This document shows, piece by piece, positions 18,624 to 28,308 of a DNA stretch of 64,000 bases. Source of the stretch: Vibrio zhanjiangensis (GTDB lineage Bacteria > Pseudomonadota > Gammaproteobacteria > Enterobacterales > Vibrionaceae); NCBI RefSeq assembly GCF_030161235.1, contig NZ_BSPW01000044.1:1-64000 (forward strand), written 5' to 3'. Each line of letters begins with the position of its first letter. Position 1 is the first letter of the stretch. The notes beneath the pieces are model-generated. The model did not search any database. It was given only the letters and a program-made list of their open reading frames with translations, and had not been told where the DNA came from. Made by a program: the position numbers and the translations under genes.

Positions 18624-20543
18624 TTATTCACTATCGCTGTGCCATGGTTGACGGTATTGGATTTTTTGTTTGTCCATCAACAATAAGTGTTGTTTTAAAC
18701 GTGCTAGATAATTTGGCCAATTACGCTGTTGCTCGGATGTCCAGCAGACTTCAGCCAATGCCGTCAATCTTGGGAACAACATGTAATCTATTTTAGCTTG
18801 ATCGTCTATGTGTTCACACCAGAGTGCGCACTGGATGCCCCATATCCGTTGAAAAGTTGGACTATATTGAGGAATTTGCGCGATAGGTTGGTAATGGTAG
18901 GTTTTTTCCAAAGTAAGTATGCCTGCCCAATTTGAGCCGGGTTCATCGGGATTTGAGCTTTGTACGAGATCAAAATAGGTCGTTTGGGCTGGTTGGAGTA
19001 CCACGTCAAAGCCTTGTTCTGCACTCGCGAGGGCCGCATTCTCATTGACCCACGAAAAAACTACCGTATCGTTACTGACTTTATTACCTTGTCGGACTTC
19101 TTCCCAGCCTAGCATACGCTTTCCAAGCATTTTAAGTTTGTTTTCAGCATAACTTAAGATATGACCTTGAAGCTCACTAATACTTTTATAATGGTTTTCT
19201 AGCATTAAATGCCGGCAAGCTTGGCTGTCTTTCCACACACCATTAGGCACTTCATCTCCCCCTATATGAATCCAAGGAGAAGGGAAAAGTAGTGCCACTT
19301 CTTCGAGCACTTTGTCGATAAATACATAGGTACCGTCGAGACTCGGAGATAGGGTGTTATCGCGGTAATTCTGGATACTGAGATAAGCAGATGAATCTTC
19401 GCTATCATGCAATAGATGAGGGAGAGATTTTATCGCAGCTCTACAATGACCGGGAATATCGATCTCTGGGATCACGGTAATGGAGCGCTCTGCTGCATAA
19501 GCAATAACGTCTCGCACTTCTTGCTTAGTGTAATAGCCTTCATGGATCGAAGTAAGGTGACTCAATTGAGGTTCAAGTTGGCTGTCTGGCCCACGTTTAG
19601 CGCCAATTTGAGTGAGCTGAGGAAATGCATCGATCTCCAGTCTCCATCCTTCATCATCGGTTAAATGCCAGTGAAAATAGTTAAATTTGTAATATGCTAG
19701 CTGATTAATCAACCTTTTGATGACGTTGATGCTATGGAAATGTCGTGCGCAGTCTAGCATCAAGCCACGATAGCTAAATCTCGGACAATCGAAGATTTTA
19801 ACTCTAGGAACGGCGAAAATACCGTGCGAATCTTTAATGAGTTGTAACAAGGTTGCACTAGCATGAACAAAGCCACTTGGCGAATTAGCTTCTAATTGAA
19901 TACCACCACTATCCACCACTAGTTTGTAGTGTTCATCTTCTAGGTTGGGGTTAAGAGTAAAGACAATGTCACTGTGCTCTTTGTTTTGAGATTGAATGCC
20001 AAAAACGGCATTTATTTCTTGTTCTAACCAAGTTAGTGCCTTTTCCGCCATGGGGGTGCACATTGATATATGGACTGGATTAGGTAGATGGATATCCCCT
20101 TCAAGGTGTTGGATAATATCAGGTTGTGGAATGAGACCCACACTCATTGCTTGGGGAGGCGTCAAATTTGCTTGCTTGGTATGGCAATTAAACAGAGTGA
20201 TCGGAGCTAGAGTGATAGGCAGTGTTTGATTGGTATTTAGGTTTGTAATCAGCGCTTCTTTGATGCCATGATCGTAAAAACGAAGCGGAGGTGATAAAAC
20301 AATAAATTCACAATAATAGGGGGTATTTTTATCTATTTCGTGGTTATTAGGCGTGATTGTGCAAAAACTACCAACTTGTTTTATCTGACCATGGGTCAGA
20401 CTAGCCAGCTTAATTCTACGCTCAAAAAGAAATTGTAGTGACCAATTTGAAAGAGAATGCTCGCAGTCGCTGTAAAGTGTTAAGCGAAGTAGGCTTTGTT
20501 CAGGGTTTTCTGAGACGACCGTAAGCTCAAGATGATAATTCAT
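18624..20543 (-). CDS. Cytoplasmic beta-N-acetylhexosaminidase, GH20
   Basis: Glycoside hydrolase family 20 enzyme expected to release GlcNAc from chitobiose and short chito-oligosaccharides by substrate-assisted catalysis. The 639-residue protein lacks a signal peptide, so it acts in the cytoplasm. Family marks include HWHLTDDEGWR near residue 293, the catalytic Asp430-Glu431 pair in HIGGDEVPNG, and the C-terminal WGIQCALWCEHID region. It is the last gene of a minus-strand operon headed by a chito-oligosaccharide importer. I recall it as the counterpart of V. cholerae VC0613. The neighbouring phosphorylase and kinase genes known from that locus are not present here. Confidence 0.93.
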   Translation of the reverse strand: MNYHLELTVVSENPEQSLLRLTLYSDCEHSLSNWSLQFLFERRIKLASLTHGQIKQVGSFCTITPNNHEIDKNTPYYCEFIVLSPPLRFYDHGIKEALITNLNTNQTLPITLAPITLFNCHTKQANLTPPQAMSVGLIPQPDIIQHLEGDIHLPNPVHISMCTPMAEKALTWLEQEINAVFGIQSQNKEHSDIVFTLNPNLEDEHYKLVVDSGGIQLEANSPSGFVHASATLLQLIKDSHGIFAVPRVKIFDCPRFSYRGLMLDCARHFHSINVIKRLINQLAYYKFNYFHWHLTDDEGWRLEIDAFPQLTQIGAKRGPDSQLEPQLSHLTSIHEGYYTKQEVRDVIAYAAERSITVIPEIDIPGHCRAAIKSLPHLLHDSEDSSAYLSIQNYRDNTLSPSLDGTYVFIDKVLEEVALLFPSPWIHIGGDEVPNGVWKDSQACRHLMLENHYKSISELQGHILSYAENKLKMLGKRMLGWEEVRQGNKVSNDTVVFSWVNENAALASAEQGFDVVLQPAQTTYFDLVQSSNPDEPGSNWAGILTLEKTYHYQPIAQIPQYSPTFQRIWGIQCALWCEHIDDQAKIDYMLFPRLTALAEVCWTSEQQRNWPNYLARLKQHLLLMDKQKIQYRQPWHSDSE

Positions 20544-20607
20544 AATTTCCCTTTATGTAAAATCTATGCTCTGGATTTAATCAAGATGATGGTCTGAATT
20601 GAGACAG

Positions 20608-22383
20608 TTATTCTTGCCTTCCATTCTTGTTATCAAGGCTCGCTATTAATGAATCAGAATGATTACCTTCTGGATGGTGAAAATGGCATGACTGAGTGAT
20701 GATCGCCAATAAATACCATGCGCCATGAGGTAGCCATTGTTCTCGCCATCGCCAGTTGTTTAACATGTCATCTTTGTAAGTTTCAGGGTTAAATGCGATA
20801 TCCGAAGGCGTGCCTACCCCTGCAGTAATGCCATTACATATGCCACCTTTGGCGTTGCAAAAACCAAGCTGTGGCAGATAGTCTGGATTGTTTCGTCCAT
20901 GCCCATCAAGCATGCACATATCATAGGGATTTAGACCTAGAATCCAATCTAAAGCATTCTGAGCGTATTGTGTTAAGTGATTTTTTAACTCGATATCTGC
21001 AATAAATGGCTGGGCTAAATAGGCCATTACTGCCAGTGATGCCAAACGTGCATTTTCACCTTGCCACCAATAGCCTGTTTCATTATGTTGTGCGATGAAA
21101 AAGGCATCTCTTTTGTCTTTGTGTAGATCTTGGACGTATTGTCTTGGGTAACCAAAGGGATTGAATACTTTGTCAGTGATCGCAAGTTCGAATTGACAGG
21201 CCTGAATCAGTGTTGTGATGGTCGATTTAGTGAGTTGTTGGTCGTGCTCAATGCTCAAATATTCACAAAGTGCAATCGCGGGAAGGCCTGCTTCTGCTGC
21301 ATGATAATACGGACGAGAACCATCGTTATTTGCTGACCAAAAGTGACGAATGTTGCTATCGGATTGCTGCCGTTTGGTGAGTTTAGCTCGCCAAGCTCGC
21401 GCTTCTTCTAAATAGCAAGGTTGATGAGTTGATTTGTATAATTCCACACTGGCTATGAGCGCACAATACTCATCAATAATATTTTCTTGCCCATCGTTGA
21501 GATAATCATGGTTATATTCTTTTAGATGTTGATAACCTAAAATGGCTGCGCTGAGATAGTGGTGGGTTTGACAGTCTCTTTCCCTTTTTATTCGTCCAAC
21601 GGCGGCGAGAGCGGCAATGGCAATGCCTCCTCCTTGGCGAAAGCCTGCTTGATAATCATCGGACTTATGCCCCTGTTGGGTGGAATAGCTGCATATTTCT
21701 CGGTCGTGAACTTGTTTGGACCATGTGTCAAAAACATTGGTGTAAAAATATCCGCTGCTATGTTGCATCCTGACTAAGAAATCTGCACCAAACAAGGCTT
21801 CATCAAGCATTCTTTGCTGGATAAAATCGGGCAAACTTTGGGCTTTTTGGCTAAGCTCAAAACCTTTGATTAAATTCCACACAAGGATTGGTGTTTGCTG
21901 TGGATTGAGAAAGTTAGCGTAATTTAGGTGAGACAGATATTTGCTGACATCGCCCGATGCGTCATACCAGCCGCCATGTACGTCAACGTAGGTTTGGCTA
22001 TTGAACACATGAATATGTTTGTCTTGCTCATCGTAAATACCAGTGCAGCGCTGAGATTTAAAGTAATGAAGAACATCTGAAAGAGTAGAGTTACACAATA
22101 GGTTGTTTGAGATTTGAAACGTCGAAGAGTTATGGTGATCTAGGCGTAAATAATATCGGCCCTCACCTTGGTATGAAGAAAAATCGAGATGACAAAAGCC
22201 CCCTTGATGCCAGCTTTCCACATGACCTTTTTCTCCGAGTGAGAAACAATAGACACAGTTTTCATCGTCTGCGTTGATGAGTTTAATCATACCGTCTGGA
22301 AGGTAAGAGAGATCACCAAGCATTAAAATAGCCTTTTTGGGTCCAAATCTTTCATAGCCAATCTGGTTTGTGAGTATTTGCAT
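20608..22383 (-). CDS. GH9 glycosidase, probable exo-beta-D-glucosaminidase
   Basis: Family 9 glycosidase of 591 residues with the N-terminal immunoglobulin-like domain typical of CelD-type GH9 (about residues 1-95) and the (alpha/alpha)6 catalytic domain. HGGWYDASGD places the catalytic Asp candidates at 141 and 145; a GRNNPDYLPQLG segment and a late acidic stretch (NPETYKDDMLNNW) fit the family active site. There is no signal peptide. Although annotated as endoglucanase in many vibrios, homologues in chitin operons act, as I recall, on glucosamine disaccharides as exo-glucosaminidases. The position between GH20 and the chitin importer supports that reading. Confidence 0.85.
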   Translation of the reverse strand: MQILTNQIGYERFGPKKAILMLGDLSYLPDGMIKLINADDENCVYCFSLGEKGHVESWHQGGFCHLDFSSYQGEGRYYLRLDHHNSSTFQISNNLLCNSTLSDVLHYFKSQRCTGIYDEQDKHIHVFNSQTYVDVHGGWYDASGDVSKYLSHLNYANFLNPQQTPILVWNLIKGFELSQKAQSLPDFIQQRMLDEALFGADFLVRMQHSSGYFYTNVFDTWSKQVHDREICSYSTQQGHKSDDYQAGFRQGGGIAIAALAAVGRIKRERDCQTHHYLSAAILGYQHLKEYNHDYLNDGQENIIDEYCALIASVELYKSTHQPCYLEEARAWRAKLTKRQQSDSNIRHFWSANNDGSRPYYHAAEAGLPAIALCEYLSIEHDQQLTKSTITTLIQACQFELAITDKVFNPFGYPRQYVQDLHKDKRDAFFIAQHNETGYWWQGENARLASLAVMAYLAQPFIADIELKNHLTQYAQNALDWILGLNPYDMCMLDGHGRNNPDYLPQLGFCNAKGGICNGITAGVGTPSDIAFNPETYKDDMLNNWRWREQWLPHGAWYLLAIITQSCHFHHPEGNHSDSLIASLDNKNGRQE

Positions 22384-22439
22384 GAATCCCTCTGACTTTT
22401 CCTTTGTGATTATTCAAAAATCTGACATTTGACTCACTA

Positions 22440-23435
22440 CTAACTCTGATATAAGTAACACCGTACATAGTGATTATCTGCCAGTTGTGTCACTTCAGGC
22501 AGTTTTTCTGTGCATCTGCTCGTTGCGTGTTGGCACCGAGTTGCAAAGGGGCAACCTGTAGATTCTGGGGTCCAAAGTGGGATTTCTCCTTTGCTGCTTT
22601 TTAACGCTTCGTGAAAAGATTTACTTGGGTCTGGTACCGCTGAAATCAGCAGTTGAGTATAGGGATGTTGAGGGTAGTGGATGATTTCTTCTGTATCACC
22701 CCATTCAACCATATGGCCAACGTACATAACGGCGATATCCTCGGCAATGTAGCGAGAGGTTGCTATGTCATGGGTGATGTAGAGTAGCGACATGTTTTTT
22801 TCAAACTTCATTTCTTCCATCAGGTTAAGCACGCCAGCGCGGATAGAAACATCGAGCATAGAAGTGGGTTCGTCGGCTAAAACAACCTCAGCATCAACGG
22901 CTATATTACGCGCTAAGTTGACTCTTTGGCGTTGCCCACCAGAAAGCTGATGAGGAAATTTTTGCGCGGTTTCTTTTACAGGGATTAAGCCAACTTGCTG
23001 CAAAATGGTATATACCCGAGCTTTGAGTTGCTCTTTGTCATTCTTGGCAACCTTGTTATGAATCAGCAGAGGACGAGCTAGGTGATGGAAAATATTATGA
23101 GTTGGGTTAAGTGAGCTAAATGGGTCTTGCCATACCATTTGAACGCCTTTTCGGTAGTTCAGAAGCTCTGAACGTGAGCGAATGGACTCAATATCTTTAC
23201 CTCGATACTGGATCGAACCTGCAGTTGGCGTATACATCTTAGCGATCATTTTTGCGATGGTGGATTTACCAGACCCTGATTCCCCTACTATTGAAAGTCC
23301 ACGACTTTTGTACATTTTAAAAGAGACATCTTGAACTGCTCGCATTACTGGTTGCTTTAAGGTGTTGCTATTAATCGGAAAATCTTTGATAAGACTTCTT
23401 CCTTCTATCAGTAATTGTCCATATTGGTCGCTCAT
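22440..23435 (-). CDS. Chito-oligosaccharide ABC transporter, ATPase (OppF/DppF-like)
   Basis: Second ATPase of an Opp/Dpp-type importer. The 331-residue protein contains Walker A GESGSGKST near residue 54, the signature LSGGQRQR, Walker B VVLADEPTS and the switch His in ITHD. It also has the oligopeptide-transporter C-terminal domain with a conserved cysteine cluster (GCPFATRCQHATSRC), a probable Fe-S or metal site typical of OppD/OppF. It follows the other ATPase gene by 34 bp. In vibrios this five-gene importer carries (GlcNAc)2 and related chitin fragments across the inner membrane. Confidence 0.92.
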   Translation of the reverse strand: MSDQYGQLLIEGRSLIKDFPINSNTLKQPVMRAVQDVSFKMYKSRGLSIVGESGSGKSTIAKMIAKMYTPTAGSIQYRGKDIESIRSRSELLNYRKGVQMVWQDPFSSLNPTHNIFHHLARPLLIHNKVAKNDKEQLKARVYTILQQVGLIPVKETAQKFPHQLSGGQRQRVNLARNIAVDAEVVLADEPTSMLDVSIRAGVLNLMEEMKFEKNMSLLYITHDIATSRYIAEDIAVMYVGHMVEWGDTEEIIHYPQHPYTQLLISAVPDPSKSFHEALKSSKGEIPLWTPESTGCPFATRCQHATSRCTEKLPEVTQLADNHYVRCYLYQS

Positions 23436-23469
23436 CTAGCTCTCCATATTTTGTGTGAATAGTTACAAA

Positions 23470-24459
23470 CTAGCATTTGATTTGGACTATTGGGTCACCA
23501 TATAGGTGGCAGCTTGATAAATGATTGGGTTCAATTTGTCTGAGTTTCGGGTTCTTCTTGAAGCAAATGTCGTGAACTTGTTGACAACGTGCTTGAAAAC
23601 GACAACCACAGGGGATGTCTAAAAGGTTAAGTGGATTGCCAGCTATTCCAGTCAGTTTTTTCTTTGGACCTGTCAATGAAGGAAATGACTGTCCTAGCCC
23701 TTGAGTGTATGGATGATAAGGGGCGTTTAGAATCTTATTTGATGGGGCAACTTCTACTAATTCTCCCGAATACATGATGCCAATTCGATGTGAAAACTCG
23801 ACCATAAGAGAAAGGTCATGAGTAATAAATAAAATAGCAAAGCCGAATTCCTGTTTCAGAGCATAGATTTTTTGCAGTATTTCTCTTTGTACCACCACGT
23901 CCAATGCAGTGGTAGGTTCATCCATAATGATCATTTTGGGGTTGAGAGCGAGGGCGATAGCAATCACAAGGCGCTGGCGCATGCCTCCCGAAAATTGGTG
24001 AGGATAGTCATTGAGACGACTGGGATGGATGTCCACGATCTCCAGCAAGTCCTGAGCTCTTTTTCGAGCTTGGCTGCGTGTCATATTGGTATGGCACATG
24101 ATGACATCACAAAATTGTTCTTCCATGGTCAGTACAGGATTTAAGGCATTCATTGCGCTTTGAAAGACCATTGATATTTCACGCCAGCGAAATTTCTGCA
24201 TTCGTTCACTGGTGTAGTTGAGAATGTTTTCACCGTTAAAGAGTATTTCCCCTTCAGTGATAAAGGCAGGTGGTTTGTGCAACCGCATTAGAGAAAAGGC
24301 AAGGGTTGATTTTCCACAGCCAGATTCCCCAGCTAAGCCCAAAATTTCTCCAGCAGAAATATCAAAGCTAACCTTGCTTAAAGCACGTGCATCACCTGCA
24401 TCAGTTAGATAGTCAACACAAAGGTTACGGACAGAAATCAGAGGGGTAGTCATAGTCAT
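23470..24459 (-). CDS. Chito-oligosaccharide ABC transporter, ATPase (OppD/DppD-like)
   Basis: First ATPase of the importer, 329 residues. Walker [10 protein letters not shown] lies near residue 41, the signature is FSGGMRQR, Walker [10 protein letters not shown], and the switch His is in ITHD. The OppD-type C-terminus has the cysteine-rich [16 protein letters not shown]. The start codon overlaps the stop of the preceding permease gene by 4 bp, indicating translational coupling. It works as a heterodimer with the product of the following gene. Confidence 0.92.
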   Translation of the reverse strand: MTMTTPLISVRNLCVDYLTDAGDARALSKVSFDISAGEILGLAGESGCGKSTLAFSLMRLHKPPAFITEGEILFNGENILNYTSERMQKFRWREISMVFQSAMNALNPVLTMEEQFCDVIMCHTNMTRSQARKRAQDLLEIVDIHPSRLNDYPHQFSGGMRQRLVIAIALALNPKMIIMDEPTTALDVVVQREILQKIYALKQEFGFAILFITHDLSLMVEFSHRIGIMYSGELVEVAPSNKILNAPYHPYTQGLGQSFPSLTGPKKKLTGIAGNPLNLLDIPCGCRFQARCQQVHDICFKKNPKLRQIEPNHLSSCHLYGDPIVQIKC

Positions 24460-25481
24460 TTATCTCCGCTCCAAAGTACATTTTTGGGCTCTGTATCGGG
24501 GCTTTGCTGTGACTTTTGTTGAGATATCTTCCGCCAGCGCTTCAGCCCTTTGTACGCTCGCAATTGGGGGTTGGCCATTTCGTCAATAGCAAAATTCAGT
24601 AGAGCCAAACCAGTGACAAGAAGAATGAGTGCGGTACAAGGAACGAGAAGCTCCCACCAAGCACCAACAAGCATAGATGATGAGGTTTGTACGTTGTAGA
24701 GCATAATGCCCCAACTCACAGTGTTTGGGTCACCTAGACCCAGAAAGGAGATCGTGGCTTCCATCATAATCGCATACATAACAGAACCAATGAAACTTGC
24801 CCCAACAATTGGGACTAAATTAGGTAAGATTTCAACGAAGATAATTCGCCATGAAGACTCCCCCAAGACTTCAGCAGCTTTAACAAATTCTTTTTCACGC
24901 AGTGCGAGCGTTTGAGCGCGAATCACTCTTGCTCCCCATGCCCAAGCGGTAACCGCGATGATAAGAGCAATCGTCAGTGATCCCGCTTCTCCAATAAATG
25001 CCGCTAAGACAAACAAAAGAGGATATTGGGGGATCACCAGCATGATATTCATGGCTGCGGTAAGCAGATCATCGATACGACCGCCAAAATATCCAGCGGA
25101 TATACCAATTACAGTGGCTAAGAAGCAGACGCTGATACCAGCTCCAAAGCCGACACCAAGGGAGACTCTAGCGCCGTGTACGAATTGAGACCATACATCT
25201 CGCCCCATACGCGTTGTACCTAGTATGTGCTCTGCTTTACGAGACATGAGCAAGGTTCGTTTGTCTGTAGCAAGATTTTTGGCTATCCACCCATCAGGAA
25301 AATATTGGGCTGATTTGACGATGATAGATGGATATTCGTGTGGATTGCCGGTGCGTTTGTGAGGGGCATGTTTACTCAGTAAAGGAGCGGTGAAAGCAAT
25401 AATAACAAAGCCGGCGATAATTAAGCTGCCAACTAGTGCTAGGGGATTGCCCCAGATAAGTTTGAGTAAGCCTTTTACCAT
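24456..25481 (-). CDS. Chito-oligosaccharide ABC transporter, permease (OppC/DppC-like)
   Basis: Inner-membrane permease of 341 residues with an N-terminal transmembrane helix at about 15-33, a periplasmic segment, then five further helices. The EAA loop is visible around AAEVLGESSWRIIFVEILPN. An OppC_N-like beginning and the length fit the OppC/DppC group. It overlaps its neighbours on both sides (1 bp with the upstream permease, 4 bp with the downstream ATPase), so the importer genes form a tightly coupled operon. Confidence 0.9.
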   Translation of the reverse strand: MVKGLLKLIWGNPLALVGSLIIAGFVIIAFTAPLLSKHAPHKRTGNPHEYPSIIVKSAQYFPDGWIAKNLATDKRTLLMSRKAEHILGTTRMGRDVWSQFVHGARVSLGVGFGAGISVCFLATVIGISAGYFGGRIDDLLTAAMNIMLVIPQYPLLFVLAAFIGEAGSLTIALIIAVTAWAWGARVIRAQTLALREKEFVKAAEVLGESSWRIIFVEILPNLVPIVGASFIGSVMYAIMMEATISFLGLGDPNTVSWGIMLYNVQTSSSMLVGAWWELLVPCTALILLVTGLALLNFAIDEMANPQLRAYKGLKRWRKISQQKSQQSPDTEPKNVLWSGDK

Positions 25482-26467
25482 TATTGTTCTCCTTGACGTA
25501 GGCGCGGGTCAAGGGTGACATATAAGATGTCAGCCAAGAGATTAAAAAACAGCATAAACAGAGTCATGATGAGAAGCTGTCCTTGCAAAACTTGATAGTC
25601 ACGAGCTTTTATCGCATTAAACAAAACTGACCCTAAACCAGGGTAGTTAAAGATGATTTCTATGATCAATTGTCCACCAATCGCCATGCCAAGAGACATA
25701 GATAAAGCCGTCACACTTGGCAGTAACGCATTACGTGCGGCATAGTTAAATACCACTCGTTGCTCATTTAGGCCTTTACCTTTGGCCATAGTGATATAGT
25801 CTTCGGCGAGTAAATTGATCATGTTATTGCGCATATTGACCAAGAAGCCTCCGATCTGAACTATCGAAGCGCAGACTAGGGGGAGTACAGCGTGATAGGC
25901 GACATCTTTTATAAATTCCCAGTTTGTCCATTCGGGAGCTTTGCCTGCAGTATAGGCATAGCCAGTAGGAAACCATTTCAAACCAATAGCAAATACAAAC
26001 ATGGCTATCATGGCAATGACAACTTGGGGCACGGCTTGAATTATCAGCATTCCAGGTGTAATGAAGGCATCGTATTTACTGCCTCGCTTCCACGCTGCAT
26101 AAATGCCAAGGATTGACCCTATACAAAAAGAAATAATGACAGCACTACCAGATAGAAATAAAGACCAGCCGAATGCCCTACCAAGCAACTCACTGACTGA
26201 CAATGGATAAAATTGAATAGATGTACCCAATTGCCAACTCAGGATGTTTTTCATATAAGTGAGGTATTGGATAAAGAGTCCACCGTCGACAAACCCTAGA
26301 AGCTCTTTCATCGCAGCAATTCGTTCTGGAGTGACTTGAACAGAAACATTAGCAAACATCATGGTCACAGGATCGCCCGGCATTGCTCGGGGGATGATAA
26401 AATTTAAAGTTGCTGCCACTAAAAGTGCCACGCAATAAAACCACAATCGTCTTAAAAAATATCCCAT
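25481..26467 (-). CDS. Chito-oligosaccharide ABC transporter, permease (OppB/DppB-like)
   Basis: Inner-membrane permease of 328 residues. The N-terminus MGYFLRRLWFYCVALLVAATL followed by NFIIPRAMPGDPV is characteristic of OppB/DppB proteins. Six hydrophobic segments and an EAA-like loop (GKGLNEQRVVFNYAARNALLP) follow. It is separated from the upstream binding-protein gene by 161 bp containing a stable hairpin, and its last base overlaps the next permease start. Confidence 0.9.
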   Translation of the reverse strand: MGYFLRRLWFYCVALLVAATLNFIIPRAMPGDPVTMMFANVSVQVTPERIAAMKELLGFVDGGLFIQYLTYMKNILSWQLGTSIQFYPLSVSELLGRAFGWSLFLSGSAVIISFCIGSILGIYAAWKRGSKYDAFITPGMLIIQAVPQVVIAMIAMFVFAIGLKWFPTGYAYTAGKAPEWTNWEFIKDVAYHAVLPLVCASIVQIGGFLVNMRNNMINLLAEDYITMAKGKGLNEQRVVFNYAARNALLPSVTALSMSLGMAIGGQLIIEIIFNYPGLGSVLFNAIKARDYQVLQGQLLIMTLFMLFFNLLADILYVTLDPRLRQGEQ

Positions 26468-26589
26468 TACCCTTATTCCTTATTGGCTTGTGGTGGCTAA
26501 TACTGCTCTCCTATTGACATACATCCAGACGAAGCTTGCCCTGATGACATGCACCATACACGGATAACAGAAGAATTGTGTGGAAACGA

Positions 26590-26618
26590 AAGCAGTGTCT
26601 AAAGGTAAGTCACTGCTT
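26590..26618 (-). terminator. Hairpin after the binding-protein gene (partial terminator candidate)
   Basis: On the minus strand AAGCAGTG pairs with CACTGCTT (plus 26611-26618 and 26590-26597) with a 13-nt loop, followed by TCGTTT. It begins 11 nt after the binding-protein stop. The weak T-tract suggests attenuation or mRNA stabilisation rather than full termination, which would let the binding protein be made in excess over the membrane subunits. Confidence 0.6.
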
Positions 26619-26628
26619 AGCTGTTTCT

Positions 26629-28308
26629 TTATTGGACTGGTTTTAAATCCAGTACGTGGAGAAGACGCTCAGGAATACCTGCCCAAATATTAGGGCGACC
26701 TTTAGGGTTGTCTTGGTGCCACCAGCCCGAAAAACGAGTGGTATTGTATTGATACATGTATGCGCCAGATAAAACAGGAATCGTTACTTGATCATTGGCT
26801 ATGATCTCTTGTATTCCGTGGGCGATATCCAATTGCTCTTGTTTGCTTGCGGTTTTGTAAAAACTGTTAAGTAGTTGATCTAACTTTTTATTTTTGTAAA
26901 AGTGCATGGCGAATCGAGGCATGCCCTCACCAGATTGAAGTGCTGAATTGTATGCACTGTTCCAATAAGTATAAGGATCGGCACCATGAAAATAATTGGT
27001 ATAGGCGACGTCATATGTCCCTTCTAGCATGGCTTGATTGTAGACAGAGAAATCAGGGGTTCGCGCTTTGGCTTTTATACCAACCTCTGCCAACTGCTCA
27101 ACCGTCAACTGAACAGTATTGTTAAAATCTGTCCATCCATTAGGAGATTGAATCAGTAGCTCGAATGGCCTACCTGAGGGGGTTTCAACAAAACCATCTT
27201 TATTGATATCGATAAACCCGGCTTGCAAGAGGAGTTTTTTTGCTCCTTCAAGATTGTATGTGTTGTAGGCTTTGTACTTATTGTGGATATTTTCGTCAGA
27301 CCAAGATTCGAAGGCATAACCCAGACCAGAGGCAAAATCATTGACCGTCCCCCCACCATAGAAGGCGATATCGATAATGGTTTGTCTGTCTATGGCCATA
27401 GAAAATGCTCGGCGAAAGTCAACATTGGTTAACGCCTCACGTTTGGCTGGATCGGTATGTTTGAAATTCATGACGAAAGCTTGAGTACCAGACGGCGGGT
27501 ACCAATAGTGGTGATTGGGGTTTGACGCTGCATAAGTACGATCAATGTCGGGAATGAAAGAAGATGTCCAGTCCAATTCGCTGTTAATCACCTTACCCAA
27601 GAATTGATCGTTGTTGGCGATTTGTGGCACCCTCAGACAATCCACATCAAGATTTTTGGAGTCCCAATAATAAGGATTGCGGCACTGGATATAAAGTTGT
27701 GGCGTGAAAGTGTCTATTTCTGTAAACGGGCCTGTCCCTACCGGATTTTCATTGGTAAAGGTTGAGGGACTTTTGACATTTTTCCAGATGTGTTCTGGCA
27801 CTATAGGCACCTTCACTATCTCATAAGGCGCGTTAGAGTTTGGCTCTGTTAGCTGGAATCTCACTCGGTAGTCGTTAATTTTCTTAGTACTAATAACCCG
27901 AGAGTTAATGCCACTTTGGTCTAGTTCAGGATTGTTTTTAACTAAATTGAACGAATACACGATATCATTGGCATCAAATACTTGCCCATCTGACCATTTG
28001 ACGTCTTTGCGTATGTCAAAGGTAACATTGGTCAGATCTTTTGAAAGTGAGTAGTTGCTCGCTAAACGAAAAACGGGCGTGTTTTCATGCATTTCATTGA
28101 ACACAACCAACGGCTCGTAAATAAAGTCCCATGTTGTATGTAGGTGGGTAGCACCCAAATATGGATTAAAGTTGCGCACGAAGGTGGTAAATTCTTTTGG
28201 GTGTATTGTGAGCTCACTACGCTCAGTTGCTACAGTCATGGGACAGAATCCCATGACTGTAGCAATCCCAGCGGTTACTAGCACCGTTTTAATGACATTG
28301 GCAAGCAT
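26629..28308 (-). CDS. Periplasmic chito-oligosaccharide-binding protein (CBP-type, SBP_bac_5)
   Basis: Solute-binding protein of 559 residues with a signal peptide (about residues 1-28, ending near CPMTVA). The SBP_bac_5 family marks include the DVKWSDGQVFDANDI segment near residue 102 and the FRRAFSMAIDRQ block near residue 303. It is the first gene of the operon and lies next to chiS. In V. cholerae the equivalent protein binds chito-oligosaccharides and holds ChiS inactive when unliganded, so this protein probably serves both transport and signalling. Confidence 0.92.
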   Translation of the reverse strand: MLANVIKTVLVTAGIATVMGFCPMTVATERSELTIHPKEFTTFVRNFNPYLGATHLHTTWDFIYEPLVVFNEMHENTPVFRLASNYSLSKDLTNVTFDIRKDVKWSDGQVFDANDIVYSFNLVKNNPELDQSGINSRVISTKKINDYRVRFQLTEPNSNAPYEIVKVPIVPEHIWKNVKSPSTFTNENPVGTGPFTEIDTFTPQLYIQCRNPYYWDSKNLDVDCLRVPQIANNDQFLGKVINSELDWTSSFIPDIDRTYAASNPNHHYWYPPSGTQAFVMNFKHTDPAKREALTNVDFRRAFSMAIDRQTIIDIAFYGGGTVNDFASGLGYAFESWSDENIHNKYKAYNTYNLEGAKKLLLQAGFIDINKDGFVETPSGRPFELLIQSPNGWTDFNNTVQLTVEQLAEVGIKAKARTPDFSVYNQAMLEGTYDVAYTNYFHGADPYTYWNSAYNSALQSGEGMPRFAMHFYKNKKLDQLLNSFYKTASKQEQLDIAHGIQEIIANDQVTIPVLSGAYMYQYNTTRFSGWWHQDNPKGRPNIWAGIPERLLHVLDLKPVQ

